Shown: piece after piece, positions 1-9,632 of the stretch | Position numbering within the stretch: the stretch's first letter is position 1 | How the letters are laid out: each line of letters starts with the position of its first letter | Origin: an uncultured Clostridia bacterium | GTDB lineage: Bacteria > Bacillota > Clostridia > TANB77 > CAG-508 | Reading direction: 5' to 3' | Assembly (NCBI GenBank): GCA_934178555.1 | Contig: CAKPQL010000002.1 | Coordinates: 44,003-108,002 of the forward strand | DNA: 64,000 nt | Translations under genes and position numbers: made by a program | Notes under the pieces: generated by a model | Database searches by the model: none | What the model saw: the letters and a program-made list of their open reading frames with translations, nothing else | Told to the model about the DNA's origin: nothing

Positions 1-155
1 TTTTAGCATCTTCAATTGCGCAACGTATAACAACAATAAGCTTGTTAAGCTTTGGCGAAATGGTAAACTTAATTATTATTGTATACATAGTATTAGGAGT
101 TGGAATTGGAATATTGGGTAGTACAATTTCAATGAAAAAGTATTTGGATGTATAG
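1..155 (+). CDS. ftsX: FtsX, cell-division ABC permease (C-terminal fragment)
   Basis: Open at the window edge. The frame starting at base 3 gives about 50 residues ending at TAG 153-155. It contains one hydrophobic segment followed by the ending GSTISMKKYLDV, which is typical of the last transmembrane helix and cytoplasmic tail of FtsX. FtsX with FtsE forms the divisome ABC complex that activates peptidoglycan hydrolases outside the cell. The next genes are two coiled-coil M23 peptidases and a CtpA-type protease, the usual FtsEX neighbourhood in Firmicutes, which supports the call. The N-terminal part and ftsE lie upstream of the window. Confidence 0.8.
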   Translation, partial: LASSIAQRITTISLLSFGEMVNLIIIVYIVLGVGIGILGSTISMKKYLDV

Positions 156-166
156 GGAGAAGTTTA

Positions 167-1336
167 ATGAAGAAAAAACTGTATGTTATTATTACAGGAA
201 TTATTATATTTATTTGTTACTTTTCGGTAGAAAGTTTGGCAGAAGGAATTACTGAATTAAGAGAACAAAGAAAGTTAGTACAAGAACAAATTTCAGGTAA
301 CACAGTACAATTGGACGCATTGCAGTTAGAAATATCAGATTTAATGGAACAGATACAAGCATTAAGTGATGACATTTATAAATATGAAGTAGAAGTAGCA
401 GTTTTAGATAGGGAAATTGCCGAATTAGATGCAAAAACTAATGAAGTAGAAGCACAACTAAAAGATGTAGAAAAAAAATACAACAGACAAAAACAAATAT
501 TAGCAGATAGAATAATTGCTCAATATGAAGACGGCGATGTTGTATATTTGGATTTCCTGCTTAATTCAAAAGGTTTAATAGATTTTATATCAAATTATTA
601 TATAATAGGTGAAATTATAGAGATTGATACTGAATTGATTAAAGACTATGAAAAACAAAAAACTCAAGTAGAACAAATAAAAACAGAACTGGATGAATAT
701 AAAGCAGAGTTAAAAAGCAGAAAAGACGAGCAAGAAAAGTCAGCAATTGTGCTTTCAAATGTGAAAGTAGTTAAAAATAATCAAATGAGCAGAATGACAG
801 AACAAGAAAGAAAATTACAAGAACAAATAGATGAATATCAAAAGCAGGTACAAGAAATAGAAATAGAATTATTAATGATATTAACACAAAATTTAGATAG
901 TGACTATGTTGGAGGCGCATTAACATGGCCTGTTCCTGGGTATACAACAATAACTTCATATTATGGCATGAGGATTCATCCAATAACAGGTATATATAAA
1001 TTACACACTGGTGTGGATCTTGGAGCTCCTTTGGGTTCATATTTTGTTGCAGCAAATGATGGAACAGTTGTTACTTCAATGTATAGTGCTTCTTATGGAA
1101 ACATGGTTGTAATAGATCATGGAGGAGGACTTTCAACATTATATGCACATGGAAAAGAACGCTTAGTAGAAGTTGGAGATACAGTAAAAAGAGGACAACC
1201 TGTTATGACAGTGGGCTCAACTGGTATTTCAACTGGACCACATGCTCACTTTGAGGTTAGAGTTAATGGAAGATGGGTAGACCCATTAGATTATATATTA
1301 AAGAATAATAATACAAGCCAAACAGAGGAGGAATAA
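167..1336 (+). CDS. Secreted murein hydrolase activator/peptidase, EnvC-like, M23 (LytM) domain
   Basis: The 389-residue protein has an N-terminal signal or anchor helix (about residues 4-26), a long Glu/Lys/Gln-rich coiled coil (about 27-240) and a C-terminal LytM/M23 domain (about 260-380). The zinc-site motifs are intact: RIHPITG, HTGVDLG and HAHFEV. M23 enzymes cleave peptide cross-links in peptidoglycan; the coiled-coil plus LytM layout is that of FtsEX-regulated EnvC/PcsB-like hydrolases. The start has a GGGAG ribosome site just upstream and follows the ftsX stop by only 11 bases, so it is probably in the ftsEX operon. Because the zinc ligands are present it may be catalytic rather than a degenerate activator. 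Confidence 0.9.
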   Translation: MKKKLYVIITGIIIFICYFSVESLAEGITELREQRKLVQEQISGNTVQLDALQLEISDLMEQIQALSDDIYKYEVEVAVLDREIAELDAKTNEVEAQLKDVEKKYNRQKQILADRIIAQYEDGDVVYLDFLLNSKGLIDFISNYYIIGEIIEIDTELIKDYEKQKTQVEQIKTELDEYKAELKSRKDEQEKSAIVLSNVKVVKNNQMSRMTEQERKLQEQIDEYQKQVQEIEIELLMILTQNLDSDYVGGALTWPVPGYTTITSYYGMRIHPITGIYKLHTGVDLGAPLGSYFVAANDGTVVTSMYSASYGNMVVIDHGGGLSTLYAHGKERLVEVGDTVKRGQPVMTVGSTGISTGPHAHFEVRVNGRWVDPLDYILKNNNTSQTEEE

Positions 1337-1340
1337 TAAA

Positions 1341-2459
1341 ATGAGTAAATTAAAACATGTAGGTATTTGTATAATATTAGTAGCAATAATGTTCTTAACA
1401 AATATTATGGGAACTTGTTCTGTGGCAGCAGAAAGTTTAAGTTCATTAAATAATCAAAAAAATAATTTACAATCGCAAATAGATGATGCTGAAAAAGAGT
1501 TAAAATCATTACAATCACAAATGGATGAAGCAGAAAAACAAGTTAGTAAACTTAGTACACAAATTACAAAATGTCAATTAGAAATTGATACTTTGCAGGT
1601 ACAAATTAGTGACAATGAAGCAAAATTAAAACAAGCAGAAGCTGATTATGAAAAAAGAAGTAATTTATTAGCAGAAAGAATTATTGCACAATATGAAGCT
1701 GGAGAAACAACCTATTTGGATTTCTTGCTTAGTTCAGAAAGTTTAACAGATTTTATATCTAACTATTATTTGGTTGGAGAAATTGCACAGATGGATGTAG
1801 AATTATTAAACCAAATAGAAAATACAAAAGAAGAGATAGAACAAACAAAACAACAATTAGAGCAGGATAAAGCGAATATGCAAACACAGATGGATAGCTT
1901 ACAAAGTGCAAAAGCAGAAAGACAAACATATATTAATCAATTGTCTGATGATAAAAAAGATATACAAGCAAAAAGAGAACAATATGATAAAGAACTAGAG
2001 GATGTAAAAGAACAAATCAAAAAATTGTCACGAGGTAATAATTCTACATATGTAGGAGGAGGAACTATGGCATGGCCGGTTCCAGGATATTATTTAAGTT
2101 CACTACCTGGAAATTTGTTTGGATATAGGATACATCCAATATATGGAGATTTGAGATTACATACAGGTGTTGATATTGCTGCTCCAATAGGTGCAAAATT
2201 TGTAGCTGCAGAGTCTGGAACGGTTATATTAGCAAAAAGTTATTGGGGATACGGAAACACTGTAATAATAGACCATGGAGGAGGAATAACAACATTATAT
2301 GGACATGGTACATCTATTTTAGTTTCTGCAGGGCAATATGTAACAAAGGGAACACCTGTATTAACAGTTGGTTCAACTGGTAATTCAACAGGACCACATG
2401 CTCATTTTGAAGTAAGGAAAAATGGAGTGCCAGTAGATCCATTACCATACATAACCTAA
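1341..2459 (+). CDS. Second EnvC-like coiled-coil M23 peptidase
   Basis: A 372-residue paralogue of the preceding gene, only 4 bases after its stop, with GAGGAGG as ribosome site. Same order: signal helix (about 5-30), coiled coil (about 32-225), LytM domain (about 240-370) with RIHPIYG, HTGVDIA and HAHFEV. The two proteins share near-identical blocks in the coiled-coil hinge (YLDFLL, DFISNYY), showing tandem duplication with later divergence. The second has an insertion in the first LytM loop (YLSSLPGNLFGYRIHP) and lacks the acidic tail of the first. Expected role: septal peptidoglycan hydrolysis under FtsEX control. A hairpin follows immediately, so the operon probably ends here. Confidence 0.9.
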   Translation: MSKLKHVGICIILVAIMFLTNIMGTCSVAAESLSSLNNQKNNLQSQIDDAEKELKSLQSQMDEAEKQVSKLSTQITKCQLEIDTLQVQISDNEAKLKQAEADYEKRSNLLAERIIAQYEAGETTYLDFLLSSESLTDFISNYYLVGEIAQMDVELLNQIENTKEEIEQTKQQLEQDKANMQTQMDSLQSAKAERQTYINQLSDDKKDIQAKREQYDKELEDVKEQIKKLSRGNNSTYVGGGTMAWPVPGYYLSSLPGNLFGYRIHPIYGDLRLHTGVDIAAPIGAKFVAAESGTVILAKSYWGYGNTVIIDHGGGITTLYGHGTSILVSAGQYVTKGTPVLTVGSTGNSTGPHAHFEVRKNGVPVDPLPYIT

Positions 2460-2469
2460 AATTAAATAT

Positions 2470-2499
2470 TTAAAGGATACGCTGTAGTGTATCCTTTAA
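2470..2499 (+). terminator. Hairpin terminator after the M23 pair
   Basis: A perfect 11-bp stem TTAAAGGATAC / GTATCCTTTAA encloses an 8-base loop eleven bases after the stop codon. The downstream T-tract is weak, so termination may be partial. Confidence 0.6.
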
Positions 2500-2625
2500 T
2501 GTTATATAATAAAAAAATTAAGTTTTTATGAAGTCAAGGTTTTTCTAAAAATTCCAAAAAATACTACTATTAATTGGATTTTTGTAGTATAATATAAAAG
2601 TGATTTTAGAAGGGATGATGATTTT

Positions 2626-3819
2626 ATGCATTCAAATAATAAAAAAAATATATATAGAATTATAATGTTGATAATAATAACAGTTTTTGTAACAATGTTA
2701 TTTACTATTGTTGGATTTACAAATTATTTAAAGAAAGATGGTAATATAAAATATATAATTAGTTCAGTAGAGGCAGATAATTTAGAAACAGAAATATTAA
2801 AAATCAGGGCTGTAATTGATGAATATTATTTAAAGGATATAGATGAACAAAAACTTATAGATGGCGCTATAAAAGGATATGTGGAAGCACTTGGCGATAA
2901 ATATACAGAGTATCTAGTGGGTGAAGAATGGAACGAAATGAAAACAAATACATTGGGTCATTATGTTGGAATTGGAATTTATATTACAAGTGATACAGAA
3001 AATAATCAAATAGTAGTTATAGCACCAATGGATGGCTCTCCTTCTCAAGAAGCAGGTATTATGGCTGGCGATATAATATTAAAAATAGATGATGTTGAAT
3101 ATACTGGAGAACAAATAGATACAGCTGCGGAAGTTATGAAGGGAGAAGAGGGAACTACTGTTAAGTTGGAAATAAAGAGAGGAGAAGAAATATTAACAGT
3201 AGAGGTAGAAAGAAAAGAAATAAGAATGAATAAGGTAACTTCTAAAATATTAGAAGAAAATGTTGGATATATTCGTATACCTAGCTTTGATGAAGGAACA
3301 GCAGATGAATTTAAGGAAAATGTTAAAAATTTAATGAATAGTGGTGCAACTAAATTTATTATAGATGTTAGAGATAATACAGGAGGAATAGTTTCAGAAG
3401 CTTTAGAAATAGCTGAGTATATAATGCCTAAAGATAAAACATTGATGATAACAATTAATAAAAATGAAAAAAGAGAAGAAACAAAATCAAAAGGAAAAAA
3501 TATACTTGATGGAGATTTAGTAGTATTAATTAATGGAAATTCAGCAAGCTCAACAGAAATTTTGGCAGCTGCTATAAAAGATAATAACAGGGGAAAATTA
3601 ATAGGAACAAAAACTTATGGAAAAGGTGTTATGCAACAGATATTGCAATTACCAGAAGGAAATGCTTTAAAGATTACTACAGAAGAATTTGTAACACCAA
3701 ACGGAAATAAAATAGATGGAATAGGAATTGAACCAGATGAAGTTGTTAAATTAACGACAGATCAAGAAGGAAATATAATAGATACGCAATTGCAAAGAGC
3801 TTTAGAAATATTGAAATAA
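2626..3819 (+). CDS. ctpA: Carboxy-terminal processing serine peptidase, S41 family with PDZ domain
   Basis: The 397-residue protein has one N-terminal transmembrane anchor (about 10-32), a linker, a PDZ domain (about 110-190) and an S41 peptidase domain (about 200-395). The catalytic serine lies in NGNSASSTEI and the general-base lysine in GTKTYGKG, the Ser-Lys dyad of CtpA/CtpB proteases. These membrane-anchored enzymes clip extracytoplasmic proteins; in spore formers CtpB-type members also act in sigma-K signalling, but position beside ftsEX/M23 genes fits the general envelope CtpA. A TATAAT box at 2588-2593 suggests an own promoter; the -35 region is not clear. The ribosome site is AGAAGGG. 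Confidence 0.9.
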   Translation: MHSNNKKNIYRIIMLIIITVFVTMLFTIVGFTNYLKKDGNIKYIISSVEADNLETEILKIRAVIDEYYLKDIDEQKLIDGAIKGYVEALGDKYTEYLVGEEWNEMKTNTLGHYVGIGIYITSDTENNQIVVIAPMDGSPSQEAGIMAGDIILKIDDVEYTGEQIDTAAEVMKGEEGTTVKLEIKRGEEILTVEVERKEIRMNKVTSKILEENVGYIRIPSFDEGTADEFKENVKNLMNSGATKFIIDVRDNTGGIVSEALEIAEYIMPKDKTLMITINKNEKREETKSKGKNILDGDLVVLINGNSASSTEILAAAIKDNNRGKLIGTKTYGKGVMQQILQLPEGNALKITTEEFVTPNGNKIDGIGIEPDEVVKLTTDQEGNIIDTQLQRALEILK

Positions 3820-4013
3820 TTGATTATTCATAAAAATTACAAAGAGAAATTAAAAGTAATTTGCAATTGAAATTTGTTAATAAATTTTGGCAGGAAATCT
3901 TAAAAATTTGTATTTTTGAGTACTACCAAAATTTATTTTACAATTTTTATAAAAATTTATTAAACGACTAGATTTAAAATTTTATGAAGAAACTAACTAG
4001 AATTACATAAAAC

Positions 4014-4042
4014 TTTACAAATAGAATAATTTAATATATAAT
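4014..4042 (+). promoter_or_regulatory. Sigma-A type promoter of lysS
   Basis: TTTACA (4014-4019), a 17-base spacer and TATAAT (4037-4042), ending about 30 bases before the lysS start. The rest of the 3820-4072 gap is AT-rich; it holds a perfect 10-bp inverted repeat (3881-3890 with 3926-3935) but no T-box signature. Confidence 0.7.
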
Positions 4043-4072
4043 ATACAAATATTGAGAAAAGGAGTAAATACT

Positions 4073-5560
4073 ATGGAAAATAATGAAAATGTAGAAGAAT
4101 TAGATTTAAATCAATTGATGAAAGTAAGGAAAGAAAAGTTAGAAGAATTACAAAAAAATGGTAAAGATCCATTTGAAATAACCAAATATAATAGAACACA
4201 TGAAAGCCAAGAAATAAGAGATAATTATGATGAATTAGAAGGAAAAGATGTAAGTATTGCTGGAAGGATAATGGCAAAAAGAATAATGGGTAAAGCATCA
4301 TTTTGTACAATTCAAGATAATACAGGTAAGATGCAAAGTTATGTAAGTATAAATGATTTAGGTGAGGAAAGTTATAAACAATTTAAAACATATGATATAG
4401 GAGATATTATAGGAATTACAGGATTTGTATTTAAAACAAGAACAGAAGAAATATCTGTACATGCTAAAGAAGTAACATTACTTACAAAATCTTTAAGACC
4501 ATTACCAGAAAAGTTTCACGGTTTAAAAGATACAGAATTAAGATATAGACAAAGATATGTTGATTTAATAGTGAATCCAGAAGTAAAAAATACTTTTGTA
4601 TTAAGAAGTAAAATAATTAAAGAAGTAAGAAAATATTTAGATAATAAGGGATATTTAGAAGTAGATACACCTATATTAAATACAATAGCAGGTGGAGCTG
4701 CTGCAAGACCATTTATTACACACCATAACACATTAGATATTGATATGTATTTAAGAATTGCAAACGAATTATATTTAAAAAGATTAATTGTTGGTGGATT
4801 TGACAAGGTATATGAAATGGGAAGAATGTTTAGAAATGAAGGAATGGATATCAAACACAATCCAGAGTTTACTAATATTGAATTATATGCATCATATCAA
4901 GATTATCATGACATGATGGATTTAACTGAAGATTTAATAAGAACTGTTGCAAACAATGTATTAGGAAAAGCAAAAATAACATATCAAGAAACTGAAATTG
5001 ATTTAGAAACAAAATGGAAAAGAATAACAATGATAGATGCAATAAAAGAGGTAACAGGAATTGATTTTAATGCAATACAAAATGATGAAGAAGCAACATT
5101 AGTAGCGAAAAAATTAGGAATAGAAGTAGATGGAATATTACCAAGAGGAAATATAATAAACTTAGTATTTGAAGAAAAAGTTGAAGAAACTTTAATTCAA
5201 CCAACATTTATATATGATTATCCAATAGAGGTATCACCATTAACTAAAAAGAAGAAAGAAGATCCAAGATTAACAGAAAGATTTGAAGTATTTATTGGCG
5301 GTAGAGAATATGGAAACGCATATTCTGAATTAAATGATCCTATAGATCAATATGAAAGATTTAAAAAACAGGTAGAAGCAAGAGAAGCCGGAGATGAAGA
5401 AGCAAATATGATGGATGAAGATTTCATAAATGCACTAGAATACGGAATGCCACCAACAGGAGGATTAGGAATAGGTATAGACAGATTAATAATGTTATTA
5501 ACAGATTCTGCATCAATAAGAGATGTATTATTATTCCCAACAATGAAACCTTTAGTATAA
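4073..5560 (+). CDS. lysS: Lysyl-tRNA synthetase, class II
   Basis: The 495-residue enzyme charges tRNA-Lys with lysine in the cytosol. The N-terminal OB fold that binds the anticodon (about 50-160) is followed by the class II catalytic domain with motif 2 (MGRMFRNEGMD, FTNIELY) and motif 3 (GIGIDRLIMLL). The lysine-pocket segment GREYGNAYSELNDP is intact. I chose ATG 4073 because AAAGGAG sits 8 bases upstream; an in-frame TTG at 4052 adds seven residues that do not look like the family. Length is normal. Confidence 0.97.
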   Translation: MENNENVEELDLNQLMKVRKEKLEELQKNGKDPFEITKYNRTHESQEIRDNYDELEGKDVSIAGRIMAKRIMGKASFCTIQDNTGKMQSYVSINDLGEESYKQFKTYDIGDIIGITGFVFKTRTEEISVHAKEVTLLTKSLRPLPEKFHGLKDTELRYRQRYVDLIVNPEVKNTFVLRSKIIKEVRKYLDNKGYLEVDTPILNTIAGGAAARPFITHHNTLDIDMYLRIANELYLKRLIVGGFDKVYEMGRMFRNEGMDIKHNPEFTNIELYASYQDYHDMMDLTEDLIRTVANNVLGKAKITYQETEIDLETKWKRITMIDAIKEVTGIDFNAIQNDEEATLVAKKLGIEVDGILPRGNIINLVFEEKVEETLIQPTFIYDYPIEVSPLTKKKKEDPRLTERFEVFIGGREYGNAYSELNDPIDQYERFKKQVEAREAGDEEANMMDEDFINALEYGMPPTGGLGIGIDRLIMLLTDSASIRDVLLFPTMKPLV

Positions 5561-5594
5561 AACAAAAGATTAAATTATGAAAGGTAGGAATAAA

Positions 5595-6347
5595 ATGTTT
5601 GGATATGGAATAGACAAAAAAACATTATATATATTACTAGCAATATTAGCAGTATTTACTATTGCAAGCCTAGGAGCAAATGGAATTTTAGATTTATTAT
5701 TATCAATTCCAGCTGTGTTAATAGCACTTACATTTCATGAATTTGCGCATGCATATGCTGCAGATAAATTAGGTGATGATACTCCAAGAATGCAAGGAAG
5801 ATTGAATTTGAATCCGTTCAGCCATGTAGACTGGTTTGGAATGATAATGTTAATTATTGCTGGTTTTGGATGGGGAAAACCAGTTCAAATAAATAGAAGA
5901 AACTTTTCAAATAGCAAAATTTCAACTTCAGCTGCAGAAGCAATTGTTGCAATTGCCGGACCCATAATGAATTTTATAATAGCATTTATCTTTACAATAA
6001 TAATGTTTGTTTTACTAGTATTTGCACAAAGTGTATTAGCGGCATTAAATGGTTCAATATATGTAATATTTTTAAATATTATACTTGTTAATATAAGTTT
6101 AGGTTTGTTTAATTTAATACCAGTTCCACCATTAGATGGATCAAAAGTATTAATACACTTTTTACCATATAATGCAAAGCAATGGTTTGAAAATAATCAA
6201 TACACATTTTATATAGTATTGTTGTTGTTAGTATTTATAAGGATAAATGGAGTTTCACTAATTTCACATATACTAACTCCAGCTATATCTGGAATATTTA
6301 ATGGAATGAGTTGGGTAGTAACTTCAATAATAAATTTATTTATATAA
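5595..6347 (+). CDS. Site-2-protease-like zinc metalloprotease, M50 family
   Basis: A 250-residue polytopic membrane protein with the M50B catalytic motif HEFAHAYAAD in the second hydrophobic segment and the second-half zinc ligand motif NLIPVPPLDGSKVL. Five to six transmembrane helices are visible. It belongs to the short rhomboid-like M50 proteins of Firmicutes (SpoIVFB relatives lacking CBS or PDZ domains), which cleave peptides inside the membrane. Substrate unknown; there is no reason to call it SpoIVFB itself because the context is lysS-tsaD. The start at 5595 is preferred over 5577 because AGGTAGG precedes it. Confidence 0.85.
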   Translation: MFGYGIDKKTLYILLAILAVFTIASLGANGILDLLLSIPAVLIALTFHEFAHAYAADKLGDDTPRMQGRLNLNPFSHVDWFGMIMLIIAGFGWGKPVQINRRNFSNSKISTSAAEAIVAIAGPIMNFIIAFIFTIIMFVLLVFAQSVLAALNGSIYVIFLNIILVNISLGLFNLIPVPPLDGSKVLIHFLPYNAKQWFENNQYTFYIVLLLLVFIRINGVSLISHILTPAISGIFNGMSWVVTSIINLFI

Positions 6348-6405
6348 ATGTGTATGGAACATATAGAGATTTTGTTCCAAATAAAAAATCAAAAAGGAAA
6401 AATAT

Positions 6406-7392
6406 ATGAAAGATATAATTGTATTAGGAATTGAAACAAGCTGTGATGAAACCTCTGTATCTATCGTGAAAAATGGTAGAGAGGTTATTTCTAATGTAGT
6501 GAATTCGCAAATAAAAATACATGAAAATTATGGTGGTGTAGTTCCAGAAATTGCATCAAGATGTCACATAGAAGTTATAAATCAAGTAACAAAAGAAGCA
6601 TTAAAGCAAGCTAATATGACATTTAAAGATATAGATGTAGTAAGCTGTACCTATGGACCAGGTCTAGTGGGGGCGTTATTAGTTGGAGTATCCTATGCAA
6701 AAGCCTTAAGTTTTGCATTAAATAAGCCACTAGTAGGAGTAAACCATATAGAAGGACATATTGCGGCAAATTATATTACTCATAAGGAATTAGAACCTCC
6801 ATTTTTATGTTTAGTAATTTCTGGAGGACATACACATTTGGTAAACATAAAAGATTATACAAAATTTGAAATATTGGGAAAAACAAGAGATGATGCAATA
6901 GGAGAAGCTTTTGATAAGGTTGCAAGAGTTGTAGGATTGGGATATCCGGGTGGACCTAAAGTAGACAAGCTAGCAAAAGAAGGAACACCTAATATAGATT
7001 TACCAAAAACACATTTTGACAATTTGGATTTTAGCTTTAGTGGAATAAAAACAGCTGTATTAAATTTAAATCATAAAAACCCAAATATAAATAAAGCTGA
7101 TTTGTGTGCAAGCTTTGAAAAAACAGTAACAGAAGTTTTGCTAACGAATTCATTAAAAGCTATGAGAAAATTAAATGTAAATAAAATTGCATTGGCAGGA
7201 GGAGTATCTTCTAATAGTTATATCAGAGAGACTTTTAAAGCTGTTAAAGATATAACTGTATATTATCCAGAGATTAATTTGTGTACGGATAATGCAGCAA
7301 TGATTGCATCTGCGGGATATTATAATTTTATTAATGGAAAAATATCAGATTTAACATTAAATGCAATACCTAATCTAAAAATAGGAGAATAA
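6406..7392 (+). CDS. tsaD: tRNA N6-threonylcarbamoyladenosine synthase subunit TsaD
   Basis: The 328-residue protein transfers threonylcarbamoyl to A37 of ANN-decoding tRNAs, together with TsaB and TsaE (not in the window). Seen: the N-terminal GIETSCDETSVSIV, the metal ligand pair in HIEGHIAANY, SGGHTHLV and the ASKHA nucleotide-binding DAIGEAFDKVARV and ALAGGVSSNS. Length matches the family. It is followed 13 bases later by a phosphoesterase, so the two are probably co-transcribed. Ribosome site AAAAAGGAAA before ATG 6406. Confidence 0.97.
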   Translation: MKDIIVLGIETSCDETSVSIVKNGREVISNVVNSQIKIHENYGGVVPEIASRCHIEVINQVTKEALKQANMTFKDIDVVSCTYGPGLVGALLVGVSYAKALSFALNKPLVGVNHIEGHIAANYITHKELEPPFLCLVISGGHTHLVNIKDYTKFEILGKTRDDAIGEAFDKVARVVGLGYPGGPKVDKLAKEGTPNIDLPKTHFDNLDFSFSGIKTAVLNLNHKNPNINKADLCASFEKTVTEVLLTNSLKAMRKLNVNKIALAGGVSSNSYIRETFKAVKDITVYYPEINLCTDNAAMIASAGYYNFINGKISDLTLNAIPNLKIGE

Positions 7393-7405
7393 AAGAGGTG
7401 AAACG

Positions 7406-8104
7406 ATGTCAATATATGCAATAGCAGACTTGCATTTATCGTTTGGAACCAATAAACCAATGGATATATTTGGAGAAAATTGGGGTAGGCATTGGGAAAA
7501 AATAAGAGAAGATTGGTTACAAAAAGTAAAAGAACAAGACTTGGTTCTGCTACCAGGGGATTTTTCGTGGGCTACATATTTAAAAGATACGTATGATGAT
7601 TTTAAATATTTAAGTGAATTACCAGGAAAAAAGATATTACTAAAGGGAAATCATGATTATTGGTGGACAACACTAAAATCAATGAGAGAATATATAAAAG
7701 AAAATAATTTTAAAGATATAGATTTTTTGTGCAATAATAGCTATTTATATGAAGACTACATAATTGCTGGGACAAGAGGTTGGCAATGGAATGACTCTGA
7801 GGAAGATTATAAATTGCTAAGAAGAGAATTATTAAGATTAGAGATGTCTCTAAAGGATGGTGTGGAAAAATTTGGTACAAATAAAAAAATAATAGTGTGC
7901 ACACATTATCCTCCATTTAATACTACTAAAAATGCAGAATTGAATTACATAAATTTGATGAAACAATATAATGTAGAAAAATGCTTATATGGACATTTAC
8001 ATAGTAATGCACATAAGGAGGCTATTCAAGGAATTATAGATGGAATAGACTTTAAATTAGTAAGTTGTGATTATACAAATTTTAAATTAGAAAAAATATA
8101 TTAA
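7406..8104 (+). CDS. Calcineurin-like metallophosphoesterase
   Basis: A 232-residue cytosolic protein with the five metallophosphatase blocks: IADLHLS, LLPGDFSWA, LKGNHDYWW, CTHYPPF and YGHLHSN. Two divalent metals are expected. It matches the uncharacterised clostridial family of predicted phosphohydrolases of about 230 residues; the natural substrate is not known. Ribosome site AGAGGTG; 13 bases after tsaD, so probably the last gene of that operon. Confidence 0.88.
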   Translation: MSIYAIADLHLSFGTNKPMDIFGENWGRHWEKIREDWLQKVKEQDLVLLPGDFSWATYLKDTYDDFKYLSELPGKKILLKGNHDYWWTTLKSMREYIKENNFKDIDFLCNNSYLYEDYIIAGTRGWQWNDSEEDYKLLRRELLRLEMSLKDGVEKFGTNKKIIVCTHYPPFNTTKNAELNYINLMKQYNVEKCLYGHLHSNAHKEAIQGIIDGIDFKLVSCDYTNFKLEKIY

Positions 8105-8108
8105 AATA

Positions 8109-8137
8109 GTGACAATAAACTATATATTTGGTATAAT
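8109..8137 (+). promoter_or_regulatory. Promoter of the L,D-transpeptidase gene
   Basis: GTGACA (8109-8114), 17-base spacer, TATAAT (8132-8137). It leaves a leader of roughly 105 bases before the start at 8252. Confidence 0.6.
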
Positions 8138-8251
8138 TAAATCTAATAGGAAAATAACATAAAGAATAATAATGAATATAATAAAAGTGTATAAGCAAAG
8201 GCATTTTTTGCATATTAGAAATGCAAGAAATCAAGATAGGAGCAAAAAACA

Positions 8252-9235
8252 ATGGATAAAAAGAAAATAATTACAATTATTTCAATAGTTTTAACAATAC
8301 TTATTATTGCTGCAGCTGCAGTATTGATAATAAATAAAAATAATAAAACTACTAAAACAGTTATAGCAGAAAATAGTATGTTAGATAACCAAATTGAAGA
8401 AACTACTGAGCCTACAGAATTACCAACACCAATAGAAGAAACTCCAAGTCCAGTACCTACAAGCACTCCAGTACCATCTGCACAAAAAAATAAATATTAT
8501 ATAAAAGTAAATAATCAAATGAATACAGTAACAGTTTATACAAAAAATGAAAAAGGAGAATATACAGTGCCTGTAAAAGCAATGGTATGTTCAACAGGTT
8601 ATGCATCTCCAAAAAACTCAAAATATCAAACTAAAGGTAAATGGACATGGGGAAAAATGTTTGGCGGAGTATATACACAATATGAAACACTCATAACTGG
8701 AAATATATTATTTCATTCAGTGCCATATTTGAAACAATATGATCATGGTTCGCTAGAATATTGGGCATATGATCAATTAGGTACTACATGCTCAGCAGGG
8801 TGCATTAGACTTACAGTTGCTGACTCAAAATGGATATATGATAATTGTGCTATAGGGACAACAGTTGAGTTTTATTCTAGTTCAAATCCTGGACCACTTG
8901 GAAAGCCTAGTGCAATGAAAATATCAAGTTATACAAAATATAGAGGTTGGGATCCAACAGATCCAAATCCAAATAATCCTTGGAGAAATGCAGTAATAGA
9001 GACACCAACACCAGAACCAACACCAATTACTCCAGAAACACCTACAATACCTAGCGAAGAGCCAACTAAAACACCAGAACCAACACCAGTTGTAACACCA
9101 AGTTCAGAAATTATTGCAACACCAACAATAAAACCAACAGAAACGCCGGCAAGTACTCCTACACCAGCTGCTACCGCAATGCCACCTACTGTTGAAACAC
9201 CTACAGTACCAACAGTAACACCAACAAGTATATAA
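8252..9235 (+). CDS. L,D-transpeptidase (YkuD domain) with Pro/Thr-rich tail
   Basis: The 327-residue protein has an N-terminal transmembrane anchor (about 5-27), a Thr/Pro/Glu-rich stalk (about 48-75), a YkuD catalytic domain (about 82-225) and a Pro/Thr/Glu-rich low-complexity tail (about 245-327). The active site motif is complete: HSVPY with the catalytic His and TTCSAGCIRL with the catalytic Cys. YkuD enzymes make 3-3 peptidoglycan cross-links or attach proteins to the wall. The long PT-rich tail probably spans the wall; no sorting signal is seen. Ribosome site ATAGGAG. Confidence 0.92.
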   Translation: MDKKKIITIISIVLTILIIAAAAVLIINKNNKTTKTVIAENSMLDNQIEETTEPTELPTPIEETPSPVPTSTPVPSAQKNKYYIKVNNQMNTVTVYTKNEKGEYTVPVKAMVCSTGYASPKNSKYQTKGKWTWGKMFGGVYTQYETLITGNILFHSVPYLKQYDHGSLEYWAYDQLGTTCSAGCIRLTVADSKWIYDNCAIGTTVEFYSSSNPGPLGKPSAMKISSYTKYRGWDPTDPNPNNPWRNAVIETPTPEPTPITPETPTIPSEEPTKTPEPTPVVTPSSEIIATPTIKPTETPASTPTPAATAMPPTVETPTVPTVTPTSI

Positions 9236-9340
9236 AAACATATTAATATATTTATTGTAAATAACGTAGTGGTCGATGTTCTCAACGATTAAATTTGCAC
9301 AACGTGCTCTAACAAATAAAAAACAAAGGAGAAACAAATT

Positions 9341-9418
<78 letters not shown>

Positions 9419-9450
9419 ACTAGTAAACAAAAATAAAGAAAAACATAGAT

Positions 9451-9502
9451 AACACAATATTCTATGTGTATTTTTAATATGCATAAAATATTGTGTTTTT
9501 TT
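9451..9502 (+). terminator. Hairpin with T-tract after the microsatellite ORF
   Basis: AACACAATATT (9451-9461) pairs perfectly with AATATTGTGTT (9487-9497), followed by a run of T. The 25-base loop is long but contains its own complementarity. Confidence 0.6.
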
Positions 9503-9632
9503 AATATCACAAAATATCACATTGCAACATACAAAACAAAAAAATTGCAAAAAACCTTAAACGCGGCAAATATGAAAATGACAAGGGGGCGGCGTCCTCA
9601 ACGACCCACAAATAAAACAAAGGAGAAAACTA

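Noticed and set aside
3820..4072. T-box or other amino-acid riboswitch in front of lysS
   Set aside because: No T-box AGGGTGG motif; only an AT-rich inverted repeat and an ordinary promoter.
5577..5594. Longer start of the M50 protease
   Set aside because: The AGGTAGG ribosome site is inside this extension and fits ATG 5595.
8929..9285. Antisense ORF of 118 codons over the L,D-transpeptidase tail
   Set aside because: It is the shadow of the Pro/Thr-rich repeat, of low complexity and without a ribosome site.
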